Positions 4,430 to 5,156 of a stretch of DNA of 5,156 bases are shown here, one piece after another; positions within the stretch are counted from its first letter, which is position 1; every line of letters begins with the position of its first letter. The notes beneath the pieces were generated by a model. That model had not been told where the DNA came from. It did not search any database and saw nothing but the letters and a program-made list of their open reading frames with translations. The stretch covers positions 1 through 5,156 of the forward strand of contig CAMYVI010000198.1 of the NCBI GenBank assembly GCA_947302185.1, given 5' to 3'. The DNA is from an uncultured Lachnospiraceae bacterium (GTDB lineage: Bacteria; Bacillota_A; Clostridia; Lachnospirales; Lachnospiraceae). The position numbers and the translations under genes are program-made.

Positions 4430-5156
4430 ATGACAACTTTTCGTGTTAGTTTCGTGCCTGAACAGAGTATTATCTCAGAATTGTCAGAGATACGAAGTGG
4501 CGTTGCCGATATCGGAGCCACGGTAAGGGGGCAGGCGGCATCAAGCATTTTTAGCAATTTTGACCGGGACGGTCTTGTCAGAAAAAGTCTGTACGATATA
4601 GCTGACAGACTGGACTTAATGAATCAGTATCTCGGGAACTGTAATGATACAGTAAGCTCGACATACAATATGTACCGACAGACCGAAAACGCAATACTTG
4701 GTAATGGAGCATCTATTGCCGGCGCATTGGCAACAGCGGCGGCAGGCAGTCCGGGCCTTGCTGCGGGCAACGGTGCGGGCAATGCTAACGCGCACGGCAG
4801 TGAGAATGCATTCTTCGAAGATTTTAAACAAGAACTTGGTCTAAGCACTGTTGGGCAGATCCTCGAGGCAGCGCCATCCGGGGTCAGTCTGTATGCCAGC
4901 ATGTTCAGCGCCGGTTATATGCCGGGTCCGACAGGCTTTGCTATGTATGCGCCCGGAAGTTGGCAGCACAAGATAGGATATGGGCTGGCAAAAGTATCTC
5001 CGGGGGTTGCGAAGTTCGGAAAAATAGGGCTTCCGATTATTGGCGGAGTTCTGGACTTTGCCGGACAGATCTCAAAAGGTGAGGGAGCGGTCCATGCAGG
5101 AATCAAAGCAGCGGTTCATACCGGTGTCGGAGTGGCGACAGGCTGGGCAGCGACCA
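4430..5156 (+). CDS. T7SS substrate/effector-like protein, N-terminal part (runs off window end)
   Basis: At least 242 residues are visible with no stop before the window ends. Residues 1-90 are helical and the size of a WXG100 domain. There is no WXG at the turn, but a YxxxE motif (Y82-R-Q-T-E86) lies at the end of the second helix, as in T7SS export signals. Residues 91-124 form a low-complexity Ala/Gly/Asn linker. Residues 125-190 resemble a mixed globular segment (FFEDFKQELGL onward). Residues 195-242 are hydrophobic and Gly/Ala-rich (GLPIIGGVLDFAGQ, VHTGVGVATGWAAT), resembling glycine-zipper regions found before toxin domains in secreted polymorphic toxins. The ATG has GAGG 11 bases upstream. 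The N-domain is much shorter than the roughly 200-residue LXG domain, so I do not call it LXG. Its position after a WXG100 gene supports a cargo role; any toxic domain and immunity gene would lie beyond the window. Confidence 0.7.
   Translation, partial: MTTFRVSFVPEQSIISELSEIRSGVADIGATVRGQAASSIFSNFDRDGLVRKSLYDIADRLDLMNQYLGNCNDTVSSTYNMYRQTENAILGNGASIAGALATAAAGSPGLAAGNGAGNANAHGSENAFFEDFKQELGLSTVGQILEAAPSGVSLYASMFSAGYMPGPTGFAMYAPGSWQHKIGYGLAKVSPGVAKFGKIGLPIIGGVLDFAGQISKGEGAVHAGIKAAVHTGVGVATGWAAT

Noticed and set aside
4616..5106. Three minus-strand open frames opposite the effector-like gene
   Set aside because: They reflect the Ala/Gly-rich, GC-rich coding of the plus-strand gene; the products are Ala/Pro/Cys-rich with no motif.
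4430..5156. LXG-domain polymorphic toxin as a definite call
   Set aside because: The helical N-domain is only about 90 residues and the toxin domain is outside the window, so only an effector-like call is supported.
1..5156. CRISPR array, tRNA, rRNA or insertion sequence
   Set aside because: No regularly spaced direct repeats, no cloverleaf or ribosomal RNA sequence, and no transposase or terminal inverted repeats were seen.

Overview
The window is a stretch of a Firmicutes-type type VII secretion (T7SSb, Ess/Yuk) locus. The best guess for the host is an anaerobic Clostridia/Lachnospiraceae-like bacterium. The grounds are strong AGGAGG-type ribosome binding sites, tight gene packing, an EsaB/YukD homologue beside several WXG100 proteins, and a remnant of an NHLP-type bacteriocin exporter. 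The assignment is an inference from gene content; no core secretion component (EssC, EssB, EssA or EsaA) lies inside the window.

Layout. (1) Positions 1-387 hold a head-to-head junction of two gene remnants. On the minus strand is the 3' part of an ABC exporter ATPase (signature motif, Walker B, D-loop). On the plus strand is the 3' end of an unrecognised gene. Both lose recognisable sequence near position 208. (2) 374-622 encodes a ubiquitin-like EsaB/YukD protein that starts at GTG inside the end of the broken upstream gene. (3) 753-1464 is a first pair of WXG100 proteins, followed by a strong terminator-like hairpin (1482-1516). (4) 1589-3371 is a block of small proteins: three short helical proteins with no true WXG motif (two carry what look like degenerate WXG turns), a stand-alone FHA phosphothreonine-binding protein, and a fourth charged helical protein. 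(5) 3382-4031 is a second WXG100 pair whose two members resemble the two members of the first pair in order. (6) 4098-4412 is a fifth WXG100 protein. (7) 4430 to the window end is a larger protein with a short WXG100-sized helical N-terminal domain carrying a YxxxE motif, an Ala/Gly/Asn-rich linker, and a Gly/Ala-rich hydrophobic region. It looks like a T7SS substrate or effector; its C-terminal domain lies beyond the window.

All genes from 374 onward are on the plus strand and probably form one or two transcripts. A working model is that EsaB supports the secretion machine and that WXG100 pairs, most with a C-terminal YxxxE export motif, are secreted or act as secretion partners. The WXG-less helical proteins would act as cytosolic targeting or adaptor factors, the FHA protein would add phosphorylation-dependent control, and the last gene would be cargo. 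The family calls for EsaB, the WXG100 proteins, FHA and the ABC fragment are firm. The roles of the four other small proteins and of the last gene are inferred from context.
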